NCBI RefSeq assembly: GCF_002266425.1
Contig: NZ_NPMN01000005.1
Location: 113,661-177,660 of the forward strand
DNA: 64,000 bases
From: Tissierella sp. P1
GTDB lineage: Bacteria > Bacillota > Clostridia > Tissierellales > Tissierellaceae
Reading direction: 5' to 3'
Positions 54,557 through 63,969 of this stretch are shown here, in pieces (positions within the stretch are counted from its first letter, which is position 1; each line of letters starts with the position of its first letter). The notes under the pieces are model-generated. The model searched no databases. It was given only the letters and a program-made list of their open reading frames with translations, and had not been told where the DNA came from. The position numbers were made by a program, and so were the translations under genes.

Positions 54557-56539
54557 ATGGATAATGAGAAAAGAATAGATGAACTTATAGAGATAATTAG
54601 TGACTTAAATTATCATTACTATACCTTAGACGATCCTAAAGTATCTGATAAGGAATATGATTTGTTATACGATGAGTTAGTGAAATTAGAGAGAGAAACA
54701 GGAATTATACATCCTTACTCTCCCACCCAAAGAGTAGGTGGAGAATTAGTAGATAAGTTTGAAAAACATATTCATTTAGGTAAGCTATGGAGTTTGGATA
54801 AGAGTCAAAATGAAGGGGAGTTAATTAGCTGGGATAATAGGGTTAGAAAGTCCATAAAGGAATATAATTTGTCTAATGAAGACAAATTACCTAATCCTAA
54901 ATATATAGTGGAATATAAATTTGATGGACTTACTATAAATCTTACCTATAAAGACGGACTTTTAGTGCAAGGTGCTACAAGAGGAAATGGAATTATAGGA
55001 GAGGCAATTCTACCACAGCTTAAGACCATAAAATCAATTCCTTTAAAGATAGACTTTAAAGGAACTATGGAGGTACAGGGGGAAGGCTTAATGCCACTAT
55101 CTGTATTGGAAGAATATAATAAAGTAGCCTCTGAACCCTTGAAAAATGCTAGGAATGCAGCAGCAGGAGCTTTAAGGAATTTGGATTCTAAAATAACTGC
55201 AGAAAGAAATCTTACAGCTTACTTTTATAATGTAGGATACATGGAGGGGAAAACATTCCAAAAGCATACTGAAGTATTGGAATTTCTAAAAGAAAATAGG
55301 TTACCAGTTTTTCCATATGCAAAAGAATTTGAATCAATAGAAGATATAATTAAAGAAATTGAAGTAATAAAAGAAGTGAGACATAAATTAGATCTTTTAA
55401 CGGATGGATTAGTTATAAAAATAGATGATATGAGAACTAGAACGGTTCTTGGATACACCAATAAATTTCCCAGATGGGCAATAGCCTATAAATTTGAGGC
55501 AGAAGAAACTACAACGAAACTATTAGAGGTAGTATGGAATGTGGGAAGAACCTCTAAGGTAACTCCTACTGCAATACTTGAACCAGTAGAAATTGGAGGG
55601 GTTACAGTTAGGAGAGCTACTTTAAATAACTATGATGACATTGAAAGAAAGGGAGTAAGAATAAATTCTAGAGTTCTTATTAGACGATCTAATGATGTTA
55701 TCCCAGAGATATTGGGAACATTGAAAACAGATGATGAAACCTTTGAAATAGAAAAACCAACTCATTGTCCAGCTTGTGATTCTGAATTGATTCAGAATGG
55801 AGTTCATATATTTTGTCCTAATTCATTATCATGTAAACCCCAGTTAGTATCGAGATTAGTTCATTTTGCTAGTCGTGATGCTATGAATATAGAGGGATTT
55901 AGTGAAAAGACAGCGGAGAAGTTTTTGGAAGAGTTGAATATAATGGATTTACCTCAGATATATGAAGTGAAATATGAGGATTTAATTAAATTAGAAGGTT
56001 TTAAGGATAAAAAGACGAAGAATTTACTTGAAGCTATTGAGAAATCCAAACATATATCATTAGCATCATTTATATATGCTTTAGGAATAAATAATGTAGG
56101 TATAAAAACCGCTAATGATTTAGCAAATCATTTTAAATCTTTAGATAATCTAAAAAATGCAACCTTTGAAGAATTGTTGACAGTAGGAGAAGTTGGAGAG
56201 ATTATAGCTGGTAGTATCATAGAATTTTTCCATGATGAAAGAATATTAGAAAGTTTAGATAAATTATTATCTGAAGGAGTGAAGCCATACTTTGAAGAAA
56301 TAGAAATACAGCGATCCATATTTACAGAAAAAACTGTAGTTATCACTGGTACAATAGAAGGAATCAGCAGAAATGAAATCAAGGATATGGTAGAGAAAAT
56401 GGGTGGAAAGATAACAGGCTCTGTTAGCAAGAAAACAGACTACGTTATAGTGGGAGAAGATCCGGGATCTAAATATACTAAGGCTTTGGAATTAGGTATT
56501 GAAATTATAGGTCAGGAGAAGTTGAAGGAGTTATTATAA
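54557..56539 (+). CDS. ligA: NAD-dependent DNA ligase
   Basis: 660 residues from ATG 54557 behind GAGGTGATATT. The adenylation Lys is in YIVEYKFDGLTINL (KxDG), preceded by LWSLDKSQNE. The zinc-finger Cys are CPACDSELIQNG and CPNSLSC, HhH region about 460-560, and the C-terminal BRCT domain (about 585-660). Reaction: sealing nicks with NAD+. The KFDG form differs slightly from the usual KLDG. Intact gene, co-transcribed with pcrA. Confidence 0.95.
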   Translation: MDNEKRIDELIEIISDLNYHYYTLDDPKVSDKEYDLLYDELVKLERETGIIHPYSPTQRVGGELVDKFEKHIHLGKLWSLDKSQNEGELISWDNRVRKSIKEYNLSNEDKLPNPKYIVEYKFDGLTINLTYKDGLLVQGATRGNGIIGEAILPQLKTIKSIPLKIDFKGTMEVQGEGLMPLSVLEEYNKVASEPLKNARNAAAGALRNLDSKITAERNLTAYFYNVGYMEGKTFQKHTEVLEFLKENRLPVFPYAKEFESIEDIIKEIEVIKEVRHKLDLLTDGLVIKIDDMRTRTVLGYTNKFPRWAIAYKFEAEETTTKLLEVVWNVGRTSKVTPTAILEPVEIGGVTVRRATLNNYDDIERKGVRINSRVLIRRSNDVIPEILGTLKTDDETFEIEKPTHCPACDSELIQNGVHIFCPNSLSCKPQLVSRLVHFASRDAMNIEGFSEKTAEKFLEELNIMDLPQIYEVKYEDLIKLEGFKDKKTKNLLEAIEKSKHISLASFIYALGINNVGIKTANDLANHFKSLDNLKNATFEELLTVGEVGEIIAGSIIEFFHDERILESLDKLLSEGVKPYFEEIEIQRSIFTEKTVVITGTIEGISRNEIKDMVEKMGGKITGSVSKKTDYVIVGEDPGSKYTKALELGIEIIGQEKLKELL

Positions 56540-56543
56540 TAGT

Positions 56544-56573
56544 ATGAGTCAGGGAACGTTTTCTCTGGCTCAT
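56544..56573 (+). terminator. terminator after ligA
   Basis: ATGAGTCAGGGAA pairs with TTCTCTGGCTCAT. The following tract is only moderately T-rich. Confidence 0.65.
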
Positions 56574-56643
56574 TATAGTATTGTTTGATTTTTTATCATA
56601 AAAAGTGGTAAAATAAAAAGTAAAGTTTAATTAGGAGGATAAG

Positions 56644-56931
56644 ATGATGATTTCTAAGGAAGATGTAAAACATGTAGCTAGTTTAGCTAAATTAAAGTTT
56701 TCAGAAGAAGAAATAGATGAATTTACAGATAAGTTTTCTGAGGTATTGGCCTATGTAGAAAAGTTAAATCAGATAGATACAGAAAATATAGAGCCCACAT
56801 ATCAAGTATATGATTATAATCAAAAGCTAAGAGAAGATACAGTAAAAGAAGGATTGCAGAGAGAAGAAGTATTACAAAATGCTATAGAAGAACAATATGG
56901 ATATTTTAAAATATTAAAGATAGTGGAATAA
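56644..56931 (+). CDS. gatC: Asp-tRNA(Asn)/Glu-tRNA(Gln) amidotransferase subunit C
   Basis: 95 residues: MISKEDVKHVASLAKLKFSEEEI, a middle DTENIEPTYQVYDYNQKLRED with the usual loop, and FKILKIVE at the end. GatC wraps around GatA and stabilises the GatAB complex. AGGAGG site upstream; two Met codons at the start, either is possible. First gene of gatCAB. Confidence 0.93.
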   Translation: MMISKEDVKHVASLAKLKFSEEEIDEFTDKFSEVLAYVEKLNQIDTENIEPTYQVYDYNQKLREDTVKEGLQREEVLQNAIEEQYGYFKILKIVE

Positions 56932-56945
56932 GAAGGGGTGAGATA

Positions 56946-58409
56946 ATGGATATTACAAAATTGTCGGCATTTGAAATGAAGCAAATGATACATGAAAAGG
57001 AAGTATCAAGTAGGCAATTAATTGAAGCACATTTTAATAAGATAGATGAGTTAGAAAAAAGCATTAATGCTTTTATAACTTTAAATAAAGAAGAAGCTTT
57101 AAAGGCTGCGGATAGGGTCGATGAAAAAATAAAAAATGGAGAAAAGATGGGTCTATTAGCAGGAATACCCATAGGTGTTAAGGATAATATTATGACTAAA
57201 AATCTTAGAACTACCTGTGGTTCTAGAATGCTAGAAAATTTTATTCCTCCATATGATGCAACAGTTGTGGAAAGAATTAAATCAGCAGATGGAATAATTA
57301 TAGGGAAAACTAATATGGATGAGTTTGCCATGGGTTCATCTACGGAAACTTCTTATTTTGGAGCAACTAAAAATCCTATTGATTCAGAAAGAGTGCCGGG
57401 AGGATCTTCAGGTGGATCAGCTGCTGCTGTAAAGGCTGGAGAAGTAGCTTTGGCTTTAGGTACAGATACAGGTGGGTCAATTAGACAACCTGCATCCTAT
57501 TGCGATGTTGTAGGTATCAAGCCTACATACGGTATAGTTTCTAGATATGGAACTGTTGCTATGGCAAATACTTTAGATCAAGTGGGAGTATTTGGGAGAG
57601 ATGTAAAAGATGCAGTACTTATGCTGTCCTCTATAACAGGATATGATGAAAAAGATTCTACATCTTTTAAAAATCCAGAAGGAACTATAATATTTGGTAG
57701 TTTCCCAAAAGAAATAGATTATACTAATTACTTAAAGGGAATGAAGATAGCAATACCAAAAGAAATCTTTAAGGACGATATAGATAGCCGTATTAAAGAA
57801 GAAATTAATAAATCAATAAAAATATTTGAATCTCTAGGTGCTGGAATAGATGAAATATCCTTACCTCATTTAGACTATGCACTTGCAGCTTATTATATTA
57901 TATCAACATCTGAGCTTAGTTCAAATTTAGCGAGATTTGATGGTGTTAGATATGGATATAGGGCTAAGGAATATGAAACATTAGATGAACTATATATCAA
58001 TTCAAGAACAGAGGCTTTCGGTGAAGAAGTTAAAAGAAGAATAATGTTAGGGACTTATTCATTAACGAAAGGATATGCAGAAGATCATTATAAAAAAGCA
58101 CTAAAGGTAAGAACTTTGATAAAGCAAGACTTTAGTAATGCCTTTAGTAAATATGATGTAATATTATCTCCAACATCTCCAGTACTTCCGTTCAAATTTG
58201 GAGAGAAGATAAAAGACCCGCTATCTATGTATAAAGCAGACTTATTTACTGTCCCTGTTAATCTTGCAGGACTCTGTGCAATGAGTATACCATGTGGATA
58301 TATAGATGGACTTCCTCTTGGTTTACAAATTATTGGGGATAAATATAAAGAAGCGAATATTATAAAGACGGGTCTAGGATTTGAAGGAGGACTAAAAAAT
58401 GAGCTATAA
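56946..58409 (+). CDS. gatA: Asp-tRNA(Asn)/Glu-tRNA(Gln) amidotransferase subunit A
   Basis: 487 residues of amidase-signature type. The Ser-Ser-Lys site is complete: Lys in IPIGVKDNI, GGSSGGSAAAV and TGGSIRQPAS. RIMLGTYSLTKGY belongs to the glutamine pocket. It releases ammonia from glutamine for transamidation of charged tRNA. In contrast to PurL and PurF, this glutamine-using enzyme keeps its catalytic residues. It overlaps gatB by 11 bases. Confidence 0.95.
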   Translation: MDITKLSAFEMKQMIHEKEVSSRQLIEAHFNKIDELEKSINAFITLNKEEALKAADRVDEKIKNGEKMGLLAGIPIGVKDNIMTKNLRTTCGSRMLENFIPPYDATVVERIKSADGIIIGKTNMDEFAMGSSTETSYFGATKNPIDSERVPGGSSGGSAAAVKAGEVALALGTDTGGSIRQPASYCDVVGIKPTYGIVSRYGTVAMANTLDQVGVFGRDVKDAVLMLSSITGYDEKDSTSFKNPEGTIIFGSFPKEIDYTNYLKGMKIAIPKEIFKDDIDSRIKEEINKSIKIFESLGAGIDEISLPHLDYALAAYYIISTSELSSNLARFDGVRYGYRAKEYETLDELYINSRTEAFGEEVKRRIMLGTYSLTKGYAEDHYKKALKVRTLIKQDFSNAFSKYDVILSPTSPVLPFKFGEKIKDPLSMYKADLFTVPVNLAGLCAMSIPCGYIDGLPLGLQIIGDKYKEANIIKTGLGFEGGLKNEL

Positions 58410-59829
58410 AACTATAATTGGGCTAGAAATTCATGTTGAGTTAGCTACTAAAACAAAGATGTTCTGTAGCTGTGTAAATGCCTTTGGTGGTGAAGCAAAT
58501 ACTCATTGCTGTCCTGTTTGTATCGGTTTACCAGGAGCACTGCCTGTGATAAACAAAACGGCTGTAGAATATGCTATAAAAGCAGGAATTGCATTTAATT
58601 CAAAAATAACCACTAAAACAAGAATGGATAGAAAAAATTATTTTTATTCAGATTTAGTTAAGGGATATCAAATTTCCCAAGATGATTTGCCTTTATGCGA
58701 TGGTGGTTATATAGAGATAGAATTAGAAAATGAAACTAAAAAAATTGGCTTACAAAGGATTCATATAGAAGAGGATACAGGAAAACAAATCCATACAGTA
58801 GAGGGAGATACTCTAATTGATTATAATAGATCAGGAGTACCGCTAATAGAAATAGTAACAAAGCCTCATATGAATACTCCAGAGGAAGCTAGACTATTCC
58901 TTGAAAAACTTAGAGCAATATTAAAATATATTGAAGTATCTGATTGTAAGATGGAAGAAGGCTCCTTAAGATGTGATGTAAATATAAATGTGGTAGATAA
59001 TGAAACAGGAGTTAAAACCAATATTACAGAAGTTAAGAATTTAAACTCCTTTAGGGGAGCAGTAAAGGCTATGGAATATGAAGAACAAAGACATATAGCT
59101 CTTTTAAAGGAAGGGAAGAATACAGTAAGAGAAACAAGAAGATGGGATGATGCAAAAAATGAGACAATAACCATGAGGGGAAAAGGTGGAGTAGCAGATT
59201 ATAGATTTGCACCTGACGGAGATATAGCTCCAATAGAAATTAATCATGAATGGATAGAAGAAATAAAAAATAATCTTCCAGAATTACCTCATGATAAAAA
59301 GGAAAGATTTATAAAAGATTACGATCTTTCTGAATATGATGCAGGAGTCTTAACAGCATCTAAAGAATTAGCTTTCTTCTTTGAAGAAACTATTAAATAT
59401 ATTAATGATTCAAAATTGGTTAGTAATTGGATTATGGGAGATGTATTAAGAAGACTGAAAGATGAAGAAGTTGAAATTCAAGATACTACCCTTACACCTA
59501 AATCACTTGCCCAATTAATAACCATTGTTAAAGATGGAAAAATCAATAATAATACTGGTAAAAAGGTATTAAAAGAAATCTTCGATACAGGTAAAGATCC
59601 TGAGATAATAGTAAAAGAACAAGGACTAATTCAAATTAGTGATGAAGGAGCACTAAAGGAAATAGTAGCAAAAGTGCTAGATGAAAATGAACAATCCATC
59701 ATTGATTATAAAAATGGCAAGGACAGAGCTATTGGATTTTTAGTTGGTCAAATAATGAAAGCATCAAAGGGTAAGGCTAATCCTCAAATTGTAAACAAGA
59801 TGGTTATAGATATGATAAATGAAAGATAG
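58399..59829 (+). CDS. gatB: Asp-tRNA(Asn)/Glu-tRNA(Gln) amidotransferase subunit B
   Basis: 476 residues. Typical blocks: IGLEIHVELATKTKMFC, CxC and CC zinc ligands in SCVNAFGGEANTHCCPVC, GLPGALPVIN, DRKNYFYSDLVKGYQISQ and HIEEDTGKQ, with the YqeY-like tail at the end. It activates the side-chain carboxylate of Glu/Asp-tRNA with ATP. AAGGAGGAC site inside the gatA end. Confidence 0.95.
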   Translation: MSYKTIIGLEIHVELATKTKMFCSCVNAFGGEANTHCCPVCIGLPGALPVINKTAVEYAIKAGIAFNSKITTKTRMDRKNYFYSDLVKGYQISQDDLPLCDGGYIEIELENETKKIGLQRIHIEEDTGKQIHTVEGDTLIDYNRSGVPLIEIVTKPHMNTPEEARLFLEKLRAILKYIEVSDCKMEEGSLRCDVNINVVDNETGVKTNITEVKNLNSFRGAVKAMEYEEQRHIALLKEGKNTVRETRRWDDAKNETITMRGKGGVADYRFAPDGDIAPIEINHEWIEEIKNNLPELPHDKKERFIKDYDLSEYDAGVLTASKELAFFFEETIKYINDSKLVSNWIMGDVLRRLKDEEVEIQDTTLTPKSLAQLITIVKDGKINNNTGKKVLKEIFDTGKDPEIIVKEQGLIQISDEGALKEIVAKVLDENEQSIIDYKNGKDRAIGFLVGQIMKASKGKANPQIVNKMVIDMINER

Positions 59830-59852
59830 ATGGGTTTTCCCATCTATTTTTA
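59826..59852 (+). terminator. Rho-independent terminator of gatCAB
   Basis: ATAGATGGG, TTTT loop, CCCATCTAT, then TTTTT. Confidence 0.92.
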
Positions 59853-59960
59853 TGCAATGAAGTGTATTCTGATAATTTAAACTTGAAAAAATATTCAGAA
59901 TAGAATACAATGATAATAATCACAATTTATGGCACATAAAATATTTTAAGGGGGGATATT

Positions 59961-61214
59961 ATGGCTGAGAAAAAAATGAATCTTACATCACGGGTACTTA
60001 TCGGACTTTTACTTGGATTAATTACTGGAATTATAGTTTTTAAATTACCTAGCGGAGTGATTAAAGATACAATTTTAATCAATGGAATCTTTCAATTAAT
60101 TGGCCAGGTATTTTTAAGAGGAATAATGATGCTTGTAGTTCCTTTAGTATTCGTGTCATTGGTAAATGGTGCCGCTAACATGGGGGATGTAAAGAAGCTA
60201 GGTAGAGTAGGGGTGAAAACTGTAGTTTTTTATTTAACAACTACTGCTATAGCTGTTGTTATTGCATTAGTATTAGGATTTTTCCTAAAGCCTGGAATAG
60301 GATTAGATATGTCTGCTATAGAGACAGTGGAACTTACAATAAATCCAAGAGTACCACTTATTCAGCTTTTATATGAAATGGTACCAAGGAATCCAGTTGC
60401 TGCAATGGCTGAGGGGAATATGCTTCAAATAATTGTGTTTGCCATATTAACAGGGGTAGGTTTATCATTGTTAGGTAAAAAGGTTGAGTTTCTGGTAAAA
60501 CTATTTACTAACTTAAATGATCTCATAATGAAGCTAGTAGAAATAGTAATGTTATTTGCACCAATAGGTGTATTTGGGCTTATAGCAAGAACTTTTGCTA
60601 CAGTGGGATATTCTGGTCTATTACCTTTGATTAAATATATACTTACAGTATATGTTGGATTACTGATTCATATGTTCTTTGTATATGGAGGTCTTTTAAA
60701 AGGATTTACAGATTTATCACCAAAGACATTCTACAAAAAGTTTTTGCCAGCTATGTCAGTAGCTTTTTCAACAGCTAGTAGTAATGCTACAGTTCCAGTA
60801 TCTTTAGAAATAGCAGAGAAGGAATTGGGTATTTCAAAGAATATTGCATCTTTTACTATTCCATTAGGAGCAACGATCAATATGGATGGTACAGCTATAA
60901 TGCAGGGTATAGCAGTATTTTTTATAGCTCAAGTATATGGATACGAATTAACTATAGGGATGATATTGACAGTAATACTTACTGCCACATTAGCCTCTAT
61001 AGGTACGGCTGGGGTGCCGGGAGCTGGGACTATAATGCTTTCTATGGTACTACAGTCCATAGGTCTGCCTATAGAAGGAATAGGGTTAATCATAGGTATA
61101 GATAGACTTGTAGATATGGGAAGAACAGTTACCAATATTACTGGTGATGCAGTTTGTACAGCAGTAATAGCAAAACAGGAAGGTGAACTTAATATGAAGG
61201 TTGCAAGCTCGTAA
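59961..61214 (+). CDS. dicarboxylate/amino acid:cation symporter (DAACS/GltP family)
   Basis: 417 residues with eight membrane segments and two re-entrant loops. Signature motifs: AFSTASSNATVPVSLE (serine-rich hairpin), LGATINMDGTAIMQG (NMDGT) and GVPGAGTIMLSMVL, plus DRLVDMGRTVTNITGDAV with the substrate-binding Asp, Arg and Asn. It imports glutamate, aspartate, serine/threonine or dicarboxylates with Na+ or H+; which one is not clear. Stands alone with a terminator. Confidence 0.93.
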   Translation: MAEKKMNLTSRVLIGLLLGLITGIIVFKLPSGVIKDTILINGIFQLIGQVFLRGIMMLVVPLVFVSLVNGAANMGDVKKLGRVGVKTVVFYLTTTAIAVVIALVLGFFLKPGIGLDMSAIETVELTINPRVPLIQLLYEMVPRNPVAAMAEGNMLQIIVFAILTGVGLSLLGKKVEFLVKLFTNLNDLIMKLVEIVMLFAPIGVFGLIARTFATVGYSGLLPLIKYILTVYVGLLIHMFFVYGGLLKGFTDLSPKTFYKKFLPAMSVAFSTASSNATVPVSLEIAEKELGISKNIASFTIPLGATINMDGTAIMQGIAVFFIAQVYGYELTIGMILTVILTATLASIGTAGVPGAGTIMLSMVLQSIGLPIEGIGLIIGIDRLVDMGRTVTNITGDAVCTAVIAKQEGELNMKVASS

Positions 61215-61221
61215 TATAATT

Positions 61222-61251
61222 AAACAAGACCTTGAAAGAGGTCTTGTTTTT
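61222..61251 (+). terminator. Rho-independent terminator
   Basis: AAACAAGACCT, 6-base loop, AGGTCTTGTTTTT. Confidence 0.92.
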
Positions 61252-61285
61252 ATAATGAATACAGTATAAATTTCTAATTATCTTT

Positions 61286-61690
61286 TCAAATTTTATCGAA
61301 TGCCCGTAAGTCCTTTTTTAGTACAGTATCATCATCAAGAACTGTACTAAGCTGAAAGTCAAAAGGGTTCTTCCTTACATAGTCATCTTGTATCGCAATG
61401 TAGAATGAAGCCTTTAAGGAACGCTTATAGCTGTTAATGGTTTGAAATGCATAGCCTTTCTCACTCATTCTAAGCACCCATTCTTTAGCATCTTAGAACC
61501 TAGTTTGTCTTGTCTTAAGAGTTCCATGAGGTATTTACGACCGTTTTGAGTACCTTTCTTAACGTTGGGTCTTTGAGCATTCTGTTTTGCGTACAATTGA
61601 CAGAGTGTCATTTTCTTACCGACAACATCAATCCCATCATGGCGATCTTTCTGTATCTCGTTGATTTTCTCTCGTAATTTGTGAACAAAC
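61286..61690 (-). pseudogene. int: remnant of a Tn916/Tn1549-type tyrosine recombinase (integrase)
   Basis: The reverse strand gives two segments. The first (about 61478-61680) reads LREKINEIQKDRHDGIDVVG, KKMTLCQLYAKQNAQRP and GRKYLMELLRQDKLG. The second (61286-61485) reads DAKEWVLRMSEKGYAFQTIN, SYKRSLKASFYIAIQDD and RKNPFDFQLSTVLDDDT. Together these are the arm/core-binding part of conjugative-transposon integrases. About ten codons are missing between them with a frame change, and the catalytic domain is absent. The gene is dead. Confidence 0.85.
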
Positions 61691-61733
61691 TTTTTGAGAA
61701 AAGTTCTAAGAAATATCCTTTATGCTCATTCTT

Positions 61734-61944
61734 CCTTTCATAGTAAGTACCGATTTGAAAGGGATATTTTGCCAATTGCTCGTTAAGAAAATTTTACTGA
61801 ATTAAGCAATCTATTTTCCCCTTCATACTAAGTACCAATGAGAATGGGTCATTTGTTGCATTTCAACGAATAATTTTTGAATTATCGCTTTCCCTTTCAC
61901 TATTACCCTAAATACAAAAGGGTGATTTGTTGCATTACTCAAGA
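61734..61944. repeat. three imperfect ~70-85-bp tandem repeats beside the integrase remnant
   Basis: Unit starts: CCTTTCATAGTAAGTACC (61734), CCCTTCATACTAAGTACC (61819) and CCCTTTCACTATTACCC (61892). Each is followed by a matching GGGATATTTTGCCAATTGCT / GGGTCATTTGTTGCATTTCA / GGGTGATTTGTTGCATTACT block. Position beside int suggests transposon-end or recombinase arm sites. Confidence 0.6.
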
Positions 61945-62143
61945 AAAGAGTTTAGAAAATATAAAAAAAGCCAATTGAAATATCCAAACAATAATTGAAA
62001 GGATAAGAATTTGACTGAAAGCTGAAAGATTTTATAATGAAAAATAACGGAAAAAAATTCAATATAGTTATCAGAGCGTAAGTTAGTGTCAGGTGAGTGC
62101 GAAATTTATGATATAATTAACAAAATATCTTAGGAGGAATCCA

Positions 62144-62353
62144 ATGAACGTAACATTTTATTCTAAAAATGAAGTCAACGATAAAGATATGAAATTTGCT
62201 GTTATTATATCTAAATCAGATGACAAATGGGTATTGTGTAAACACGGAGAAAGAGACACATGGGAAATACCTGGAGGAACGCGTGAAACAGGTGAAAGCA
62301 TTGATCAAACTGCAAAGCGAGAATTATATGAAGAATGGATACTTTTTATTTAG
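62144..62353 (+). pseudogene. truncated NUDIX hydrolase
   Basis: 69 codons. The start has a good AGGAGG site, and the NUDIX box begins correctly (GGTRETGESIDQTAKRELYEE) but then runs into WILFI and a stop, losing the last Gly-Ala of the box and the C-terminal half. The break coincides with the end of the converging gene on the other strand, so a recombination junction probably lies near 62340. Non-functional as it stands. Confidence 0.65.
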
Positions 62354-62657
62354 TTTCTATTAAATCAGTATAATATATAATCTCTTTATTTAAAGATTTA
62401 GCAAATTCAATTTCACTTTTAGTGCTAGTTCCCATATAGCCGTTTACATTGACAACTAAAATAGCATCTGATAACTTTATTTTCTCTTTGTGCATTTTAC
62501 CAAGCATATTCAATTCTTCTTCAGTAAAAGCATCTTTATCATCATTTATTGGGAATATAGGAATTAAAATAACATTTCCTGCCAATTCCATTTGCCCTGC
62601 TATTTTCATCATCTCATCTTTAAATTTTAAACTACCACAAACTGTTATGACTTTCAT
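62346..62657 (-). CDS. nucleoside 2-deoxyribosyltransferase-like / DUF4406-type protein
   Basis: 103 residues. It has the Rossmann-like opening ITVCGSLKFKDEMMKIAGQME, the SDAILVVNVNGYMGTSTKSEIEFA segment with the conserved Gly, Ser and Glu, and the NKEIIYYTD end. This short form resembles the nucleoside deoxyribosyltransferase fold found in phage and mobile regions. Whether it acts on nucleosides is not known. An AGGAGT site precedes the ATG. Confidence 0.7.
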   Translation of the reverse strand: MKVITVCGSLKFKDEMMKIAGQMELAGNVILIPIFPINDDKDAFTEEELNMLGKMHKEKIKLSDAILVVNVNGYMGTSTKSEIEFAKSLNKEIIYYTDLIETK

Positions 62658-63031
62658 TTAATTATCACTCCTATTTTATCAATTACTAGTTGACTTACTA
62701 ATCAATTATATCACAAATATCGGAGTTTCTTATTTTCTCTCTTTTCAAGGATAAATCGTCGTATCAAAGCTCAATCATAAGTAGTATTTTTGTAGTAAAC
62801 TGAATGGTTTTATTCTTGAATTGTTCTGATAAGTTCAGTGTTTATAAGGATATTTAGATTTTCACACTGTTTTTAAATTGAATAGGAAAGTTCTACTTCA
62901 ATATTTTATATCGAGAACTTGACCTCAATGAGCTTGAAAAAAATAGAATTTCCAATAAAAAAATATTTATTATTAATAACTCGAAGTGATATAATATTAT
63001 AAAATATTATGTCAAAATCAGGAGGTGCACC
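62658..63031. other. intergenic region before arcC
   Basis: No gene seen. It contains the partial repeat copy C (62879-62937) and, at its right end, AT-rich sequence with GATATAATATTATA near 62988 that can serve as a -10 for arcC. The left part holds the divergent promoter of the minus-strand gene. Confidence 0.45.
62879..62937 (+). repeat. dispersed repeat, partial copy C
   Basis: AATAGGAAAGTTCTACTTCA…ATCGAGAACTTGACC…GAGCTT matches the first ~55 bp of copies A and B, then diverges. Confidence 0.7.
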
Positions 63032-63969
63032 TTGAAGGAAAAGATAGTAATTGCAATTGGTGGAAATGCAATAATATCCGAGGGACAAAAAGGAACGGTA
63101 GAGGAGCAATATGCCAATATAAGCAAAATGTGTCCATATATTGCAGATTTAATTGAAGATGGATATAGGATTATTCTAACTCATGGGAATGGACCACAAG
63201 TAGGAAATATACTCTTACAAAGTGAAGCGGCTAAAGATAGAATCCCAGTATTGCCTATTGATGTATGCGTAGCTGAAACTCAAGGACAGCTAGGCTATAT
63301 GATAAAACAATCTTTAGATAATTTATTAAGAGAAAGAGGCATCAAAAAAGATGTTGTTTCTGTATTATCACGGGTATTAGTTGATGAAAATGATCCGGCA
63401 TTTAAGGATCCAACTAAGCCAATAGGACCATTTTACAGTAAAGAAGAAGCAGATAAAATCGCTAAGACTAAAAATCATGTAATGGTAGAGGACAGTGGCA
63501 GGGGATATAGAAGAGTAGTACCATCTCCAAGACCTTTAGATATTATTGAGCAATCAGCGGTAAAGATATTAGCTGATAGCGGAACTATAGTAATTACTGT
63601 AGCGGCGGTGGGATTCCAGTTGCTGAGAATAATGGAATGTTAAAGGGAATAGAGGCTGTTATAGATAAAGACTACGCATCATCTTTATTAGCAAATCAAA
63701 TAGATGCAGATTTCCTCGTAATTTTAACAGGGGTTCCACAAGTAGCAATAAATTTTGGAAAACAAAATCAGGAATTTTTATCAGAAATGTCTTTACAGGA
63801 AGCTAAAAAACACTATGAAGATGGACAGTTTCCAAAAGGAAGTATGGGACCAAAGATAGAGGCTGGAATAGAGTACTTAGATAGAGGTGGGAAAAAGGTA
63901 ATAATCACTTCTTTAGATTTTTTAAAGGATGCCATAGAAGGAAAAGCAGGAACCGTAATTATGAAGTAA
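63032..63969 (+). CDS. arcC: carbamate kinase, frameshifted
   Basis: About 312 residues. TTG start behind GGAGGTGC. Motifs: IAIGGNAI, LTHGNGPQVGN, ETQGQLGYMI and RRVVPSPRP are in the first frame; LKGIEAVIDKD, PKGSMGPKIEAG and GTVIMK are in the second. The frame breaks near 63602: GTAGCGGCGGTGGG lacks one G of the expected GGGGIPVAENNGML. A single-base loss in an otherwise perfect gene points to an assembly error. It makes ATP from carbamoyl phosphate and releases ammonia and CO2. No arcA or arcB is in the window; the sequence ends 31 bp later. Confidence 0.9.

Noticed and set aside
56906..57331. 141-codon minus-strand frame across gatC/gatA
   Set aside because: Shadow of gatA codon structure; no ribosome site and both overlapped genes are clearly real.
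61734..61944. Three regular repeats considered as a CRISPR array
   Set aside because: Repeats are long, imperfect and differ in period, with no distinct spacers and no cas genes nearby.
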